64,000 nt of DNA from Amycolatopsis eburnea (GTDB taxonomy: Bacteria > Actinomycetota > Actinomycetes > Mycobacteriales > Pseudonocardiaceae), in contig NZ_RSEC01000036.1 of the NCBI RefSeq assembly GCF_003937945.1, positions 744,001 to 808,000 of the forward strand. Direction: 5' to 3'. A program made the translations under genes and the position numbers. The notes below the pieces were generated by a model. It made no database searches. It saw only the letters and a list, made by a program, of their open reading frames with translations, and was not told the DNA's origin. Shown in pieces: positions 1-9,356 of this stretch. Numbering within the stretch: the first letter of the stretch is position 1; every line of letters begins with the position of its first letter.

Positions 1-170
1 CGTTCCTCAAGCCGCCGCTGCAGCTGAAGCTCGGCGAGGTGCCGGACGACGAGTACCTGGTCGAGGGCCAGGTGACCGGGACGTCCGCGGGCAAGAACGT
101 CAAGGGCACGCTGAGCGCGACGAACTTCGACGACAAGGGCTTCTGCGTCAGCACCATGCTGGTTTCCTGA
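1..170 (+). CDS. C-terminal end of an unidentified protein (cut by left edge)
   Basis: An open frame runs from the left edge to a TGA at 168-170 and gives about 55 residues ending in CVSTMLVS. The visible part contains the stretches LKLGEVPDDEYLVEGQVTG and GTLSATNFDDKGFC, which look like beta-strand-rich segments of a secreted or membrane-attached domain. No family could be assigned. The next gene starts 4 bases downstream of this stop, so the two are probably co-transcribed and translationally coupled. Confidence 0.6.
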   Translation, partial: FLKPPLQLKLGEVPDDEYLVEGQVTGTSAGKNVKGTLSATNFDDKGFCVSTMLVS

Positions 171-174
171 GCGG

Positions 175-1230
175 GTGAAGCTGTGGCGATCGCCGCTGGC
201 GTGGACGTTCTTCGCGTCGGTGGCGCTGCTGCTCGGGGTCGGCGGCTGGCTGCTGACCGACCCCGCCACCAGCCGCAGTGACGCGCTGAAGACGGGCGGC
301 CTCGCCGGCGGCGCGGTCGTGGCGCTGTACGCGCTGTGGCTCAACGACCGGCGCCGCCGGGTCGAGGAAGGCCGCCACGACGTCGAACGGCGTCGGCACG
401 AACTCGAGTCGCAGCGCGCGGAACAGGACCGCGAGCGGGTGGCGGACGAGCGGTTCGCGAAGGCGGTCGAGCTGCTCGGCCACACCGCGGACCAGGTGCG
501 CGTGGGTGCGCTGCACGCGCTGGCGGGGCTGGCGCGCAGCCGTCCGGAGTACACGCAGACGGTGCTGGACGTGCTGTGCTCGTACCTGCGGCGGCCGTTT
601 TCGCACACCCGCGACCCGGAGCAGGAACGCGAACTCACGGTCCGGCTCACGGCCCAACGGCTCGTCACCGACCTGCTCCCGGCCCGCGACGCCGAGGGTC
701 CGGTCTACGACCTGGACCTGACCGGTGCCCGGCTGGAGTACTTCGACCTCTCGGGCAAGCTGATCGGCGGCCTGCTGCTCCGGTACGCGGAGCTGCACAG
801 CAGCACGAACCTCAGCGGCTGCCGCTTCACCGGCCGGGTGTACTTCACCGCCGCGGGCACCGAGTCCGGCCGCCTGATCGGCTACTTCCGGTGCCGCGGC
901 GCGGTTTTCGAGAGCCACGCGTGGTTCAGCGGGACGGCCTTCGCCGAAGACGTGGACTTCACGGACACAACGTTCGCCGGGGAGACGACGTTCAAGGACG
1001 CGAAGTTCGCGAAGGACGCGACGTTCGGCGGGGTCCGGGCGACGGGGTCGCTCGACCTGCGGCGGGCTTCGTTCGCCGGGCAGACGGATCTGCGGTTCGC
1101 TTCGCTGCCGGCGGCGGTTTCGCTGTACAACACGCGGGTTCGGGCCGAGAAGGACGTGCGGTTGCCGGAAGCGTGGGACTTCGAGGAACTGCACGACGGG
1201 GAACTGCGGATCGTCGCGAAGCGGGGCTGA
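175..1230 (+). CDS. Pentapeptide-repeat-like membrane protein
   Basis: This is a 351-residue protein of unknown function from a common actinobacterial family. Residues about 9-28 and 40-58 are hydrophobic and should form two membrane segments. Residues about 60-95 are very rich in Arg and Glu and are probably a coiled coil, followed by the segment VRVGALHALAGLARSRPEY. From about residue 180 onward the chain has repeated five-residue units around L/F every fifth position (ARLEYFDLSG, CRFTGRVYF, FAGETTFKDAKFAKDATF), as in right-handed pentapeptide-repeat helices. The GTG at 175 starts 4 bases after the upstream stop, which suggests coupled translation. The membrane anchor implies a cytoplasmic repeat domain acting as a binding surface; its partner cannot be read from sequence. 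Confidence 0.8.
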   Translation: MKLWRSPLAWTFFASVALLLGVGGWLLTDPATSRSDALKTGGLAGGAVVALYALWLNDRRRRVEEGRHDVERRRHELESQRAEQDRERVADERFAKAVELLGHTADQVRVGALHALAGLARSRPEYTQTVLDVLCSYLRRPFSHTRDPEQERELTVRLTAQRLVTDLLPARDAEGPVYDLDLTGARLEYFDLSGKLIGGLLLRYAELHSSTNLSGCRFTGRVYFTAAGTESGRLIGYFRCRGAVFESHAWFSGTAFAEDVDFTDTTFAGETTFKDAKFAKDATFGGVRATGSLDLRRASFAGQTDLRFASLPAAVSLYNTRVRAEKDVRLPEAWDFEELHDGELRIVAKRG

Positions 1231-1231
1231 G

Positions 1232-1263
1232 CGGAGGGCACTGGCCGAAGCCGGCGCCCTCCG
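1232..1263. terminator. Hairpin between convergent genes
   Basis: CGGAGGGC at 1232-1239 pairs with GCCCTCCG at 1256-1263 around a 16-base loop. It lies exactly between the pentapeptide-repeat gene and purL, which converge here, so it could terminate both. No T-run follows on either strand, so termination would rely on the stem. Confidence 0.55.
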
Positions 1264-1267
1264 GTGC

Positions 1268-3574
1268 TCAGTCGAACAGCGCCGGCAGGGCGCCTTCCCA
1301 CGCCTCGCGCAGCTCGTCCAGCGTGAACTCGGTGATGCCCTGCAGCTCCAGCGTGCCCGACTCCGGGTCGACCACGCCGGTCTTGCGCCACGGCAGCCCG
1401 CGGGCCGTGCACATCTCCGTGAAGCGCAGCTCCTCCGTGCGCGGGACCGCCACCAGCACCCGGCCCGCCGACTCGGAGAACAGCTGGACGAACGGGTCCT
1501 GGTCGGTGTCGAGGAAGACGCGGGCGCCGCACTGTCCGATGAGGACGGTCTCGACCAGCGTCTGGATCAGGCCGCCGTCGGAGAGGTCGTGCGCCGCCGA
1601 GATCATGCCGTCGCGGGAGCCCGCCACCAGGATCTCGCCCAGCAGCTTCTCGCGCGCCAGGTCCACACGCGGGGGCACGCCGCCGAGGTGGCCGTGGAGT
1701 TCGCGGGCCCACGCGGAGCCGTCCAGCTCGTCGTGCGTTTCGCCCAGCAGCAGCAGGGTTTCGCCCGCTTCCGCGCCGATGCCGGTCGGGATGCGGCGGG
1801 TGACGTCGTCGATCACGCCGAGGACGCCGATCACCGGGGTCGGCAGGATCGCCGTCGAACCGGTCTGGTTGAAGAAGCTCACGTTGCCGCCCGTCACCGG
1901 GATGCCCAGCTCGACGCAGCCGTCCGCGAGGCCGTGGACCGCCTGCTCGAACTGCCACATCACGCCCGGGTCGGTCGGGGCGCCGAAGTTCAGGCAGTCG
2001 GAGACCGCGACCGGGGTCGCGCCGCCCGCCGCGACGTTGCGGTACGCCTCCGCCAGCGCCAGCTGCGCGCCGCGGTACGGGTCGAGGTAGACGAACTTGC
2101 TGTTGCAGTCCGTCGCGACCGAAACACCGCGGCCGGACGACTCGTCGATCCGGATCATGCCGGAGTCCGACGGCTGCGAGAGCACGGAATTGCCGCGCAC
2201 GTACCGGTCGTACTGCGAGGTCACCCATTCCTTCGACGCCTGGTTCGGCGAGGAAATCAGGCGAAGGACGTCCGCGCGGATTTCGTCCGAAGTGGACGGA
2301 CGAGGAAGCGAAGCCGATGTGTCCGCGATCAACGCGTCCTGAAAGGACGGACGCTCGATCGGCCGGTCGTACACCGGGCCCTGGTGCGCCACGGTGTGCG
2401 CCGGGACGTCGACGACGACCTCGTCGTTCCACGTGATGACGAGGTGCTCGCCGTCGGTGACCTCGCCGATGTCGGTGGCGATGACGTCCCACTTGCGGCA
2501 GACCGCCATGAACGCCTCGACGTTCTCCGGCGAGACGACCGCGCACATGCGCTCCTGCGACTCGCTCGAGAGCACCTCGGCGGGCGTCATCCCGGTGGCG
2601 CGCAACGGAACGCGGTCGAGGTAGATGTGCATGCCGCCGTCGCCGGCCGCGGCCAGCTCCGACGTCGCGCAGGACAGCCCGGCGCCGCCGAGGTCCTGGA
2701 TGCCGACGACGAGCTTCTGGGCGAACAGCTCGAGGCAGCACTCGATGAGCACCTTCTCGGTGAACGGGTCGCCGACCTGCACGCTCGGCAGCTTCTTGCG
2801 GCCGGACGCCGACTCGTCACCCGAAAAGGTGTCACTCGCCAGGACGGAGACGCCGCCGATGCCGTCGAGGCCGGTGCGCGCGCCGAACAGGATGATCTTG
2901 TTGCCGGTGCCGGACGCGAACGCCAGGTGCAGGTCTTCGACGCGCATCGCGCCGACGCAGAGGGCGTTCACCAGCGGGTTGCCGGAGTAGGACGGGTCGA
3001 AGACGAGCTCGCCGCCGATGTTCGGCAGGCCGAGGCAGTTGCCGTAGCCGCCGACGCCGGCCACGACGCCGGGCAGCACGCGCTTGGTGTCGGGGGCGTC
3101 GGCCGGGCCGAAGCGCAGCGCGTCGGCGACCGCGAGCGGCCGCGCGCCCATCGCCATGATGTCGCGGACGATGCCGCCGACGCCGGTCGCGGCGCCCTGG
3201 TACGGCTCCACATAGGACGGGTGGTTGTGGCTCTCCACCTTGAAGGTGACCGCCCAGCCCTCGCCGATGTCGACGACGCCCGCGTTTTCGCCGATGCCGG
3301 CCAGCATCTTGGCCTTCATCTCGTCGGTGGCGGTCTCCCCGAAGTACCGCAGGTGCTTCTTCGACGACTTGTAGGAGCAGTGCTCGCTCCACATCACCGA
3401 GTACATGGCCAGCTCGGCGTCGGTGGGCCGGCGGCCGAGGATTTCCCGGATGCGGGCGTACTCGTCGTCGGCAAGGCCCAGTTCCCGATACGGCTGGGTG
3501 TGCTCCGGGGTCGCCCCGGCGCGCTCGGTGGTGTCAACGGTGCTGGTCACGGTGTCCGTGTCAGGGTTCGCCAC
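1268..3574 (-). CDS. purL: Phosphoribosylformylglycinamidine synthase, synthetase subunit PurL
   Basis: This is the small, glutaminase-free PurL of step 4 of purine synthesis. It converts FGAR to FGAM with ATP, using ammonia delivered by PurQ in a PurLQS complex. The product is 768 residues, normal for the three-subunit type. Near the N-terminus is [14 protein letters not shown] with the catalytic His at about residue 65. Then come [46 protein letters not shown] and the C-terminal [11 protein letters not shown] of the AIRS-like ATP-binding repeats. The GTG at 3574 was chosen because the frame remains open further upstream but turns into Arg/Pro-rich non-coding-like sequence; a second GTG at 3550 is possible. 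Four unrelated plus-strand genes separate it from purQ and purS. Confidence 0.96.
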   Translation of the reverse strand: MANPDTDTVTSTVDTTERAGATPEHTQPYRELGLADDEYARIREILGRRPTDAELAMYSVMWSEHCSYKSSKKHLRYFGETATDEMKAKMLAGIGENAGVVDIGEGWAVTFKVESHNHPSYVEPYQGAATGVGGIVRDIMAMGARPLAVADALRFGPADAPDTKRVLPGVVAGVGGYGNCLGLPNIGGELVFDPSYSGNPLVNALCVGAMRVEDLHLAFASGTGNKIILFGARTGLDGIGGVSVLASDTFSGDESASGRKKLPSVQVGDPFTEKVLIECCLELFAQKLVVGIQDLGGAGLSCATSELAAAGDGGMHIYLDRVPLRATGMTPAEVLSSESQERMCAVVSPENVEAFMAVCRKWDVIATDIGEVTDGEHLVITWNDEVVVDVPAHTVAHQGPVYDRPIERPSFQDALIADTSASLPRPSTSDEIRADVLRLISSPNQASKEWVTSQYDRYVRGNSVLSQPSDSGMIRIDESSGRGVSVATDCNSKFVYLDPYRGAQLALAEAYRNVAAGGATPVAVSDCLNFGAPTDPGVMWQFEQAVHGLADGCVELGIPVTGGNVSFFNQTGSTAILPTPVIGVLGVIDDVTRRIPTGIGAEAGETLLLLGETHDELDGSAWARELHGHLGGVPPRVDLAREKLLGEILVAGSRDGMISAAHDLSDGGLIQTLVETVLIGQCGARVFLDTDQDPFVQLFSESAGRVLVAVPRTEELRFTEMCTARGLPWRKTGVVDPESGTLELQGITEFTLDELREAWEGALPALFD

Positions 3575-3806
3575 GGCCGCCAGGATACGGGGCGCACCCG
3601 GGTGCCCCGGACGGTGGGCCGCCGAAATCGGACGGCCGTCGCGCGGTGTGAGCGGCGCGACACCACGTCCCGGCCTGGGGGCAACCCAGACGCGCGGCGC
3701 CGGAATTGTCGGTCCCCGCGGGTAACGTTGAAACCGGGGGTCCCCCGAGCCGCGGCGCGCGAAAATCGGTCGCCTTCGCCCGGGTACCGGCTTAACGTCG
3801 AGAATC

Positions 3807-5441
3807 GTGCTTTCCGCCACATACCCCCTTCCGCCGCTGCGGCTGCCCGCGCGGCCGACCGCGAGCCGCTTCCTGCTCGCCGTCTTCCGGGCTCGGCTCG
3901 GGACGGTGCTGGGCGCGGCCGCGATCGGTGTCGTCTGGGCGCTTCCCGGTGCGCTGCTGCCGCTGGTCGTCGGCCAGGGCATCGGCGCCATCGGCGCGCA
4001 CGACGGCGCCGCCGTCGGGCGCTGGGCGCTCGCGGCGGCCGTCCTCGGCCTGGTCCAGACGGTCTTCGGGACCTGGCTGCACTTCCTCAACTACGGCCTG
4101 TGGCTGCACGGCGCGGGCACGACGCAGCGCACCGTGTCGGCGCACACCACCCGCGTCGGCGCGGGCCTGCGCGAGCAGACGACCACCGGCAACCTCGTCG
4201 CCGTCAGCACCACCGACATCAACCACGTCGGCAACACCGTCGAGATGACCGGGCGGGCGGTCGGGTCGCTGCTGGCGTTCGTCGTGGTCGCGGTGTGGCT
4301 GGTTTCGACGTCGCCGCTGCTCGGCGTGGTCGCGCTGGTCGGCGTGCCGGTCGCGGTGCTCGGCATCGGCCCGCTGCTGGCGCCGCTGCAGAAGCGCAAG
4401 GCAAAGCAGCGTGAGCAACGCGGGGACGTCAACGCCCTGGGCGCGGACATCGTGTCCGGCCTGCGGATCCTGCGCGGCATCGGCGGCGAGCGGCGGTTCT
4501 TCGCCCGCTTCCGCGAGACGAGCCAGCGGGTGCGGCGGGCCGGCATCGAGGTCGGCAGGGCCGAGGCGTGGCTGGCCGCGGCGGAGATCGCGCTGCCGGG
4601 CCTGGTCACGGTGGTGATCACCTGGCTCGGCGCGCGGCTGGCCGTGGCCGGCTCGATCGACGTCGGGCAGCTGGTGGCCTTCTACGGCGTTTCGGCGTTC
4701 CTGATCTGGCCGGTCACGGCCGCCACGGAGGCGGTCGGCTCGATCACGTCCGGGCTGGTCGCGTCGCGGAAGGTCGTGGCGCTGCTGGCGATCCGCCCGA
4801 AGCTGGCCGACCCGGAGACGCCGGTGCCGCTGCCCGAAGGGCCTCTGGAGCTGGTCGACACCGAGTCCGGGGTCCGGGTCGCGCCCGGCCGCCTGACGGT
4901 CGTCGACTTCGGCGCCGACGGCGAAGCGGTGGCCGACCGGCTGGCCCGCTTCGCCGACCCGGCCGACGGCGAAGCGGTGCTGGTCGGCGGCGTCCGGGCG
5001 GACCAGGTCGCGCTCGCGGAGCTGCGGCGGCGGATCGTCTACGCGCACAACCAGGACATCTGGTTCTCCGGTGTGCTGCGCGAGCAGCTGGCACCGGCGC
5101 GGGAGACGGGCGTGGGCATCACCGAAGCGCTCTACGCGGCCGACGCCGACGACATCGTGGAGGCACTGCCCGGCGGCGTCGACGAGGTGATCGGCGAGCG
5201 CGGGCGCGAGGTGTCCGGCGGCCAGCGGCAACGGCTGAACCTGGCCCGCGCGCTGGCGACCGACGCCGACGTGCTGGTGCTGGACGAGCCGACGTCGGCG
5301 GTCGACGCGCACACGGAGGCACGCATCACCGAGCGCGTCGCGGCCCTGCGCCGCGGCAAGACGACGGTGGTGTTCAGCCAAAGTCCTTTGTGGACACACG
5401 TAGCGGACGAAGTCTTCACGGCGAAGGTGGTGACGGTGTGA
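3807..5441 (+). CDS. Heterodimeric ABC exporter, subunit with degenerate ATP site
   Basis: This is a 544-residue half-transporter with an N-terminal six-helix exporter domain (residues about 20-330) and a C-terminal nucleotide-binding domain. The P-loop position (about 368-375) reads FGADGEAV and lacks the invariant Lys and Ser/Thr. The ABC signature VSGGQRQR (about 469) and Walker B VLVLDE with following SAVDAHT are intact. The switch His is replaced by Gln in VVFSQSP (about Q525). The defects complement those of the next gene product, so together they should make one working and one dead ATP site. The stop overlaps the next start by 4 bases (GTGA), which points to obligate heterodimer assembly. 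The exported substrate is unknown. Confidence 0.88.
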   Translation: MLSATYPLPPLRLPARPTASRFLLAVFRARLGTVLGAAAIGVVWALPGALLPLVVGQGIGAIGAHDGAAVGRWALAAAVLGLVQTVFGTWLHFLNYGLWLHGAGTTQRTVSAHTTRVGAGLREQTTTGNLVAVSTTDINHVGNTVEMTGRAVGSLLAFVVVAVWLVSTSPLLGVVALVGVPVAVLGIGPLLAPLQKRKAKQREQRGDVNALGADIVSGLRILRGIGGERRFFARFRETSQRVRRAGIEVGRAEAWLAAAEIALPGLVTVVITWLGARLAVAGSIDVGQLVAFYGVSAFLIWPVTAATEAVGSITSGLVASRKVVALLAIRPKLADPETPVPLPEGPLELVDTESGVRVAPGRLTVVDFGADGEAVADRLARFADPADGEAVLVGGVRADQVALAELRRRIVYAHNQDIWFSGVLREQLAPARETGVGITEALYAADADDIVEALPGGVDEVIGERGREVSGGQRQRLNLARALATDADVLVLDEPTSAVDAHTEARITERVAALRRGKTTVVFSQSPLWTHVADEVFTAKVVTV

Positions 5442-7183
5442 AACGGCTCCCCACGGCGTCCCGGCGGGACGTCCGCCGCTGGGCGCTGCGGACGGCGGCG
5501 GTCCACAGACGCGAGTTCGGCCTGCTGCTGGGCTCGCTGGCGGTGGCCACCCTGATCGGGCTGGCCGGGCCGCAGCTGCTCGGCGCGCTCGTCGACGACG
5601 TCGCGGCCGGCACCACCACCGGCCACGTCGACGTGCTCGCGGCGGCGTTCGTCGGGATCCTGCTCCTGCAGGCGCTGGCGCGGAAGATCGCGCGGATGCG
5701 CGGGGCGGTGTTCGGCGAGCTGGTGCTGGCCAACACGCGCGAAGAGTTCGTCGGGACGGCGCTGAAGCTGCCGCTCGGCACCGTCGAGGCGGCCGGCACC
5801 GGCGACCTGCTCAGCCGGGCCACCACCGACCTCGGCCGGATCGACCACGCGGCGCGGTTCGCGGCGCCGGAGATCCTGGTCGCGGCGGTGACCGTGGTGT
5901 TCACGGTCGTCGCGATGGTGCTGACGTCGCCGCTGCTGGCGCTGGGCCTGCTGGTCGCGGTGCCGCTGCTGGTGCCGGTCAACGTCTGGTACCAGCGGCG
6001 GATCCCAGCGGTCATGCAGTGGATGCTGGACCGCTGGGCGGACCTGACCACGAGCGTCCACGAGACGGCCGAAGGCGCGCGCACCGTGGAGGCGCTCGGC
6101 CTGACCGACCGGCGGGTCGGCGCGGCGTACGACGCCCTGGACCGCGGCATCCTCGGCGAGCGCCGGATGCGGGCGCTGCAGCTGCGCTGGCTGCCGTCGC
6201 TGGAGATCAGCTACGTCGTGCCGCTGGCGGTCATGCTGCCGCTCGGGCTGCTCGCGTACACGCGGGGCTGGGCCGGGCTCGGCGAGATCACCACGATGCT
6301 GCTGTACATGCAGGCGATGGCGGCGCCGCTGAACGAGGCGCTGTTCTGGCTGGAGGACCTGCAGGTCGCGGCGGCCGCGGCGCGCCGGATCCGCGGCGTC
6401 CACGCGGTGGCCGCCGAGGGCGCGGAGAAGGTGACGGAGGTGCCGCGCGGACGTGACATCGACGTGCGCGACGTCCGGTTCGCCTACACCGCCGACCGCG
6501 AGGTGCTGCACGGCATCGACCTGCGGGTACCGCGCGGCGAGCGGCTGGCGATCGTCGGGCCGTCCGGCGCGGGCAAGTCGACGCTGGGCCGCCTGCTGGC
6601 CGGCATCGCGGCGCCGTCGTCGGGTTCGGTGCGGATCGGCGGCCAGGACGTCTCGGCGCTGGCCGACGACGTCCTGCGCGGCGAGGTGCTGCTGCTGACC
6701 CAGGAACACCACGTGTTCTCGGGGACGCTGCGGCAGAACCTGGCGCTGCCGGCCCGGCGCTCGGGCGGCGACTGGACCGACGACGAGCTGCTGGCCGCGC
6801 TGGCCTCGGCGGGCGCGGCGGAGTGGGTGGCGTCGCTGCCGTCCGGCCTCGACACGAAGCTGGGCTCCGGCGAGCACCCGGTGCCGGCGGCGATCGCGCA
6901 GCAGCTGGCGCTGGCCAGGGTGGTGCTGGCCGACCCGCACACGCTGGTGCTCGACGAAGCGACGTCGCTGCTGGACACGGGCTCGGCGCGGGACCTGGAG
7001 CGGTCGCTGAACAGCGTGCTGTCCGGCCGCACGGTGATCGCGATCGCCCACCGCCTGCACACGGCCGCGGCGGCCGACCGGGTCGCGGTGGTCGAGGACG
7101 GCCGCATCACGGAGCTGGGCCCGCACGCGGACCTGCTGTCGGCGGGCGGCTCCTACGCGCGTCTGGTGGCGGCGGCTTCGTAG
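5438..7183 (+). CDS. Heterodimeric ABC exporter, subunit with intact Walker A
   Basis: This is a 581-residue exporter half with a transmembrane domain (about 20-310) and a nucleotide-binding domain. Walker [10 protein letters not shown] (K380), Q-loop [12 protein letters not shown], Walker B LVLDEA (E507) and the switch His in AIAHRLH (H538) are all present. The signature that should read LSGGQ is instead [15 protein letters not shown], so this subunit cannot complete the opposite site. Its Walker A and catalytic Glu would pair with the intact signature of the upstream partner. The GTG start lies inside the partner's last codons. The frame is open far upstream, but that part is a shadow of the partner gene. 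Confidence 0.9.
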   Translation: MKRLPTASRRDVRRWALRTAAVHRREFGLLLGSLAVATLIGLAGPQLLGALVDDVAAGTTTGHVDVLAAAFVGILLLQALARKIARMRGAVFGELVLANTREEFVGTALKLPLGTVEAAGTGDLLSRATTDLGRIDHAARFAAPEILVAAVTVVFTVVAMVLTSPLLALGLLVAVPLLVPVNVWYQRRIPAVMQWMLDRWADLTTSVHETAEGARTVEALGLTDRRVGAAYDALDRGILGERRMRALQLRWLPSLEISYVVPLAVMLPLGLLAYTRGWAGLGEITTMLLYMQAMAAPLNEALFWLEDLQVAAAAARRIRGVHAVAAEGAEKVTEVPRGRDIDVRDVRFAYTADREVLHGIDLRVPRGERLAIVGPSGAGKSTLGRLLAGIAAPSSGSVRIGGQDVSALADDVLRGEVLLLTQEHHVFSGTLRQNLALPARRSGGDWTDDELLAALASAGAAEWVASLPSGLDTKLGSGEHPVPAAIAQQLALARVVLADPHTLVLDEATSLLDTGSARDLERSLNSVLSGRTVIAIAHRLHTAAAADRVAVVEDGRITELGPHADLLSAGGSYARLVAAAS

Positions 7184-7245
7184 TCCGGAATGTCCGGACG
7201 TGGTGGCGTGTTGCTCCCCGGTGTCAACGGACACCGGGGAGTGGC

Positions 7246-7674
7246 ATGTCGTCTTTCGTGATGACCGCGGCGGAGCGCGAGGAGTTCCTGAGCGGGGTGC
7301 ACGTCGGGGTGCTGGCGGTGGAGCGCGCGGGCCGGGCCCCGCTGGCGGTCCCCGTTTGGTACGACTACTCGCCGGGCGGCGAGCTGCTGATCTGGATGGA
7401 GCGGGACACGGTCAAGGACCGCTCGATCCGGGCCGCGGGGCGGTTGAGCCTGGTGGCGCAGGACGAGAACCCGCCGTACCGGTACGTGACGGTCGAGGGC
7501 CCGGTGGTGGCGAACGACGCGCCGCCGACGCGGGAACAGGCGCTGCGGATCGCGCACCGGTACTGGCCGCCGGAGCAGGCGACGGCCTATGTGGACGCGT
7601 CGCTGGGTGAGCGGTCGGTGCTGGTGCGGGTGCGGCCGGAGAAGTGGCTGTCGAACGACCAGAGCAAGACCTGA
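7246..7674 (+). CDS. PPOX-class flavin/F420-binding split-barrel protein
   Basis: This is a 142-residue single-domain protein of the pyridoxamine 5'-phosphate oxidase fold. The visible family features are the N-terminal helix TAAEREEFLSG, the strand PLAVPVWYDYSPGGELLIWM, the segment DRSIRAAGRLSLVAQDE, and the C-terminal strand SVLVRVRPEKWLS. Proteins of this size in actinomycetes bind FMN or F420 and reduce small molecules; neither cofactor nor substrate can be fixed from sequence. GGGGAG just before the ATG at 7246 acts as ribosome binding site and decides the start. It lies 62 bases behind the ABC exporter pair and may be read through from it. Confidence 0.82.
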   Translation: MSSFVMTAAEREEFLSGVHVGVLAVERAGRAPLAVPVWYDYSPGGELLIWMERDTVKDRSIRAAGRLSLVAQDENPPYRYVTVEGPVVANDAPPTREQALRIAHRYWPPEQATAYVDASLGERSVLVRVRPEKWLSNDQSKT

Positions 7675-7779
7675 CGACGGCTGCTCCGAACAGGTGAAAG
7701 GTCCGCTCGGGTCCCAACCGCGAGCCCGGGCCGGGCGTGGTGGCCGGTGCTGGAGCCGCCCGACCCGAGGAGAAGTTTG

Positions 7780-8238
7780 ATGTCGCCGACACGCCGAGCA
7801 CTGCGGACCGGGGTGGCCGCGGCCGCCGCCGCGATCACCATGACGGCGACGGTGGTCGCGCCGGCCGCGGCGGCGACCTGGCCGAACGACACCTTCGATC
7901 TGTGCGCGACGAACTGCGGCGTCGGCGGGACCTGGGGCGGTGTCGTGTGGGGCAATCGCACCGCCGAACTACAGGGGACCATGTACGACAGCGGCGGGGT
8001 CGGTACGACCGTCTACTTCGAGGCCTACGCCGGGTCCGTCAAGATCGACGGCACGACCAGGAGCACCCCCGCCGATTCGGCGTCGCCGTTCCACTTCACG
8101 ATCGGCGACCCCGACCTCGTCGGCGGGTTCGACCGCCTCAAGATCCAGGTGTGCCAGACGAACAGCGGCCCCTACTGGTGCAGCAGGCCGGTCAACGCGG
8201 ACCGCGACGGCGTGGCTGAACACCTGAGCAGCAACTGA
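7780..8238 (+). CDS. Small secreted protein with four cysteines
   Basis: This is a 152-residue hypothetical protein. It has a clear Sec signal peptide: MSPTRRALRTG, a long Ala-rich core and a probable cleavage after APAAAA near residue 32. The mature part is about 120 residues and contains LCATNCGVGG near its start and VCQTNSGPYWCSRP near its end, so two disulfides are plausible. Aromatic and glycine content suggests a compact beta fold. GAGGAGAAG about 5 bases upstream of the ATG at 7780 fixes the start. No family was recognised. It converges on purQ, with a strong hairpin between. Confidence 0.8.
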   Translation: MSPTRRALRTGVAAAAAAITMTATVVAPAAAATWPNDTFDLCATNCGVGGTWGGVVWGNRTAELQGTMYDSGGVGTTVYFEAYAGSVKIDGTTRSTPADSASPFHFTIGDPDLVGGFDRLKIQVCQTNSGPYWCSRPVNADRDGVAEHLSSN

Positions 8239-8240
8239 AG

Positions 8241-8274
8241 GAACGGGCGGGCGCCCCGCGTCGCCCGCCCGTTC
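8241..8274. terminator. Bidirectional terminator-like hairpin
   Basis: A perfect 13-bp inverted repeat, GAACGGGCGGGCG at 8241-8253 and its complement at 8262-8274, encloses an 8-base loop. It begins 2 bases after the stop of the small secreted protein and ends 1 base before the purQ stop triplet, so it probably serves both converging transcripts. No T-run is present. Confidence 0.75.
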
Positions 8275-8275
8275 G

Positions 8276-8953
8276 TCAGGCCTTGACCAGCGCGTCCACC
8301 GCGCTGAAGAACATCCCGAGCCCGTCGTCCGACGGCCCGGTCAGCGCGTCGATCGCGTGCTCCGGGTGCGGCATCAGGCCCACGACCCGGCCGTTCTCGC
8401 TGCGGATGCCCGCGATGTCGTTGCGCGAGCCGTTCGGGTTGCCGCCGACGTACCGGAACACCACGCGGCCCTCGGCCTCCAGCTCGTCCAAAGTGGACTG
8501 CTCGGCCATGTAGCAGCCGTCGATGTTCTTCATCGGGATGAGGATCTCGGCGCCCTCGTCGTAGCGCGTCGTCCACGCCGTCGAGGTGTTCTCCACGCGG
8601 AGCCACTGGTCGCGGCAGATGAAGTGGAGGCCCTGGTTGCGGATCATCGCGCCCGGCAGGAGGCCCGCCTCGCACAGGATCTGGAAGCCGTTGCAGATGC
8701 CGAGGACCGGCATGCCGCCGCGCGCCGCTTCGATCACCGGGGTCATCACCGGCGCGAAGCGGGCGATCACGCCCGCGCGGAGGTAGTCGCCGTAGGAGAA
8801 GCCGCCCGGGACGACGACCGCGTCGACGTCGTGGAGGTTCTCGTCCGCGTGCCAGAGCGGGACCGCCTCGGCGCCGGCGTAGCGGACCGCGCGGGCCGCG
8901 TCGCCGTCGTCCAGGGTGCCCGGGAAGGTGATGACGCCGATGCGCGCGCTCAC
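8276..8953 (-). CDS. purQ: Phosphoribosylformylglycinamidine synthase, glutaminase subunit PurQ
   Basis: PurQ hydrolyses glutamine and passes ammonia to PurL in step 4 of purine synthesis. It is a class I glutamine amidotransferase of 225 residues. The start [19 protein letters not shown], the oxyanion and nucleophile motif [14 protein letters not shown] with catalytic Cys at residue 87, and the C-terminal [10 protein letters not shown] carrying the His/Glu dyad are all present. The GTG at 8953 overlaps the purS stop by 4 bases (GTGA), so purS and purQ are translationally coupled. purL does not follow it directly here. Confidence 0.96.
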   Translation of the reverse strand: MSARIGVITFPGTLDDGDAARAVRYAGAEAVPLWHADENLHDVDAVVVPGGFSYGDYLRAGVIARFAPVMTPVIEAARGGMPVLGICNGFQILCEAGLLPGAMIRNQGLHFICRDQWLRVENTSTAWTTRYDEGAEILIPMKNIDGCYMAEQSTLDELEAEGRVVFRYVGGNPNGSRNDIAGIRSENGRVVGLMPHPEHAIDALTGPSDDGLGMFFSAVDALVKA

Positions 8954-9189
8954 GCGTCCACCCGCTTGATGGTCCACTGCTCGATCACCGGGTTCGCCAG
9001 GAAGCCTTCGGCGATCTTCTCCAGCGTGGCGTCGTCGACCGTGTCGTCGACCTCGATCTCGAAGTGCTTGCCCTGGCGGATCTCCTTGATCCCGGTGAAG
9101 CCGAGGCGGCCGGCGGCGCCGAGCGCGGCCTGTCCCTGCGGGTCGAGGATTTCGGGCTTCGGCATGACGTCGACGACGACTCGGGCCAC
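8950..9189 (-). CDS. purS: Phosphoribosylformylglycinamidine synthase subunit PurS
   Basis: PurS is the small structural subunit that bridges PurQ and PurL in the FGAM synthase complex and forms the ammonia path. The product is 79 residues, the normal size. The signature pattern is visible in [16 protein letters not shown], the middle [15 protein letters not shown] and the C-terminal [17 protein letters not shown] about 9 bases upstream of the GTG at 9189 sets the start. It is the first gene of the purSQ pair, so the promoter should lie in 9190-9356, shared with the divergent GMC oxidoreductase. Confidence 0.95.
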   Translation of the reverse strand: MARVVVDVMPKPEILDPQGQAALGAAGRLGFTGIKEIRQGKHFEIEVDDTVDDATLEKIAEGFLANPVIEQWTIKRVDA

Positions 9190-9356
9190 GGCAGGCTGCT
9201 CCTTATTCACGCAGGTCGTGGGTACCGGACCAGCATAGTTGACCCCGTTCGCCGCCCTCGCGCCCAGGTGGCGAGGGCCACCGGAAAACCTAGACTGGCC
9301 GAGGGCGCGGCGCTGCGCCATGATGAGTCGTTGACATCTCGCCAACAGGAGGCACC

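Noticed and set aside
336..2090. Long open frame across the pentapeptide-repeat gene and into purL
   Set aside because: Its translation is Arg/Pro/Gly-rich without any motif and it shadows two well-supported genes; typical of very GC-rich DNA.
3575..4090. Upstream extension of purL by 172 codons
   Set aside because: It would overlap the divergent ABC gene, and its translation lacks conservation-like features; PurL begins normally at 3574.
5092..5441. ABC subunit 1 as a pseudogene because of its missing P-loop Lys
   Set aside because: The frame is intact, other motifs are sharp, and the defects complement those of the coupled partner, so it is probably a functional asymmetric exporter.
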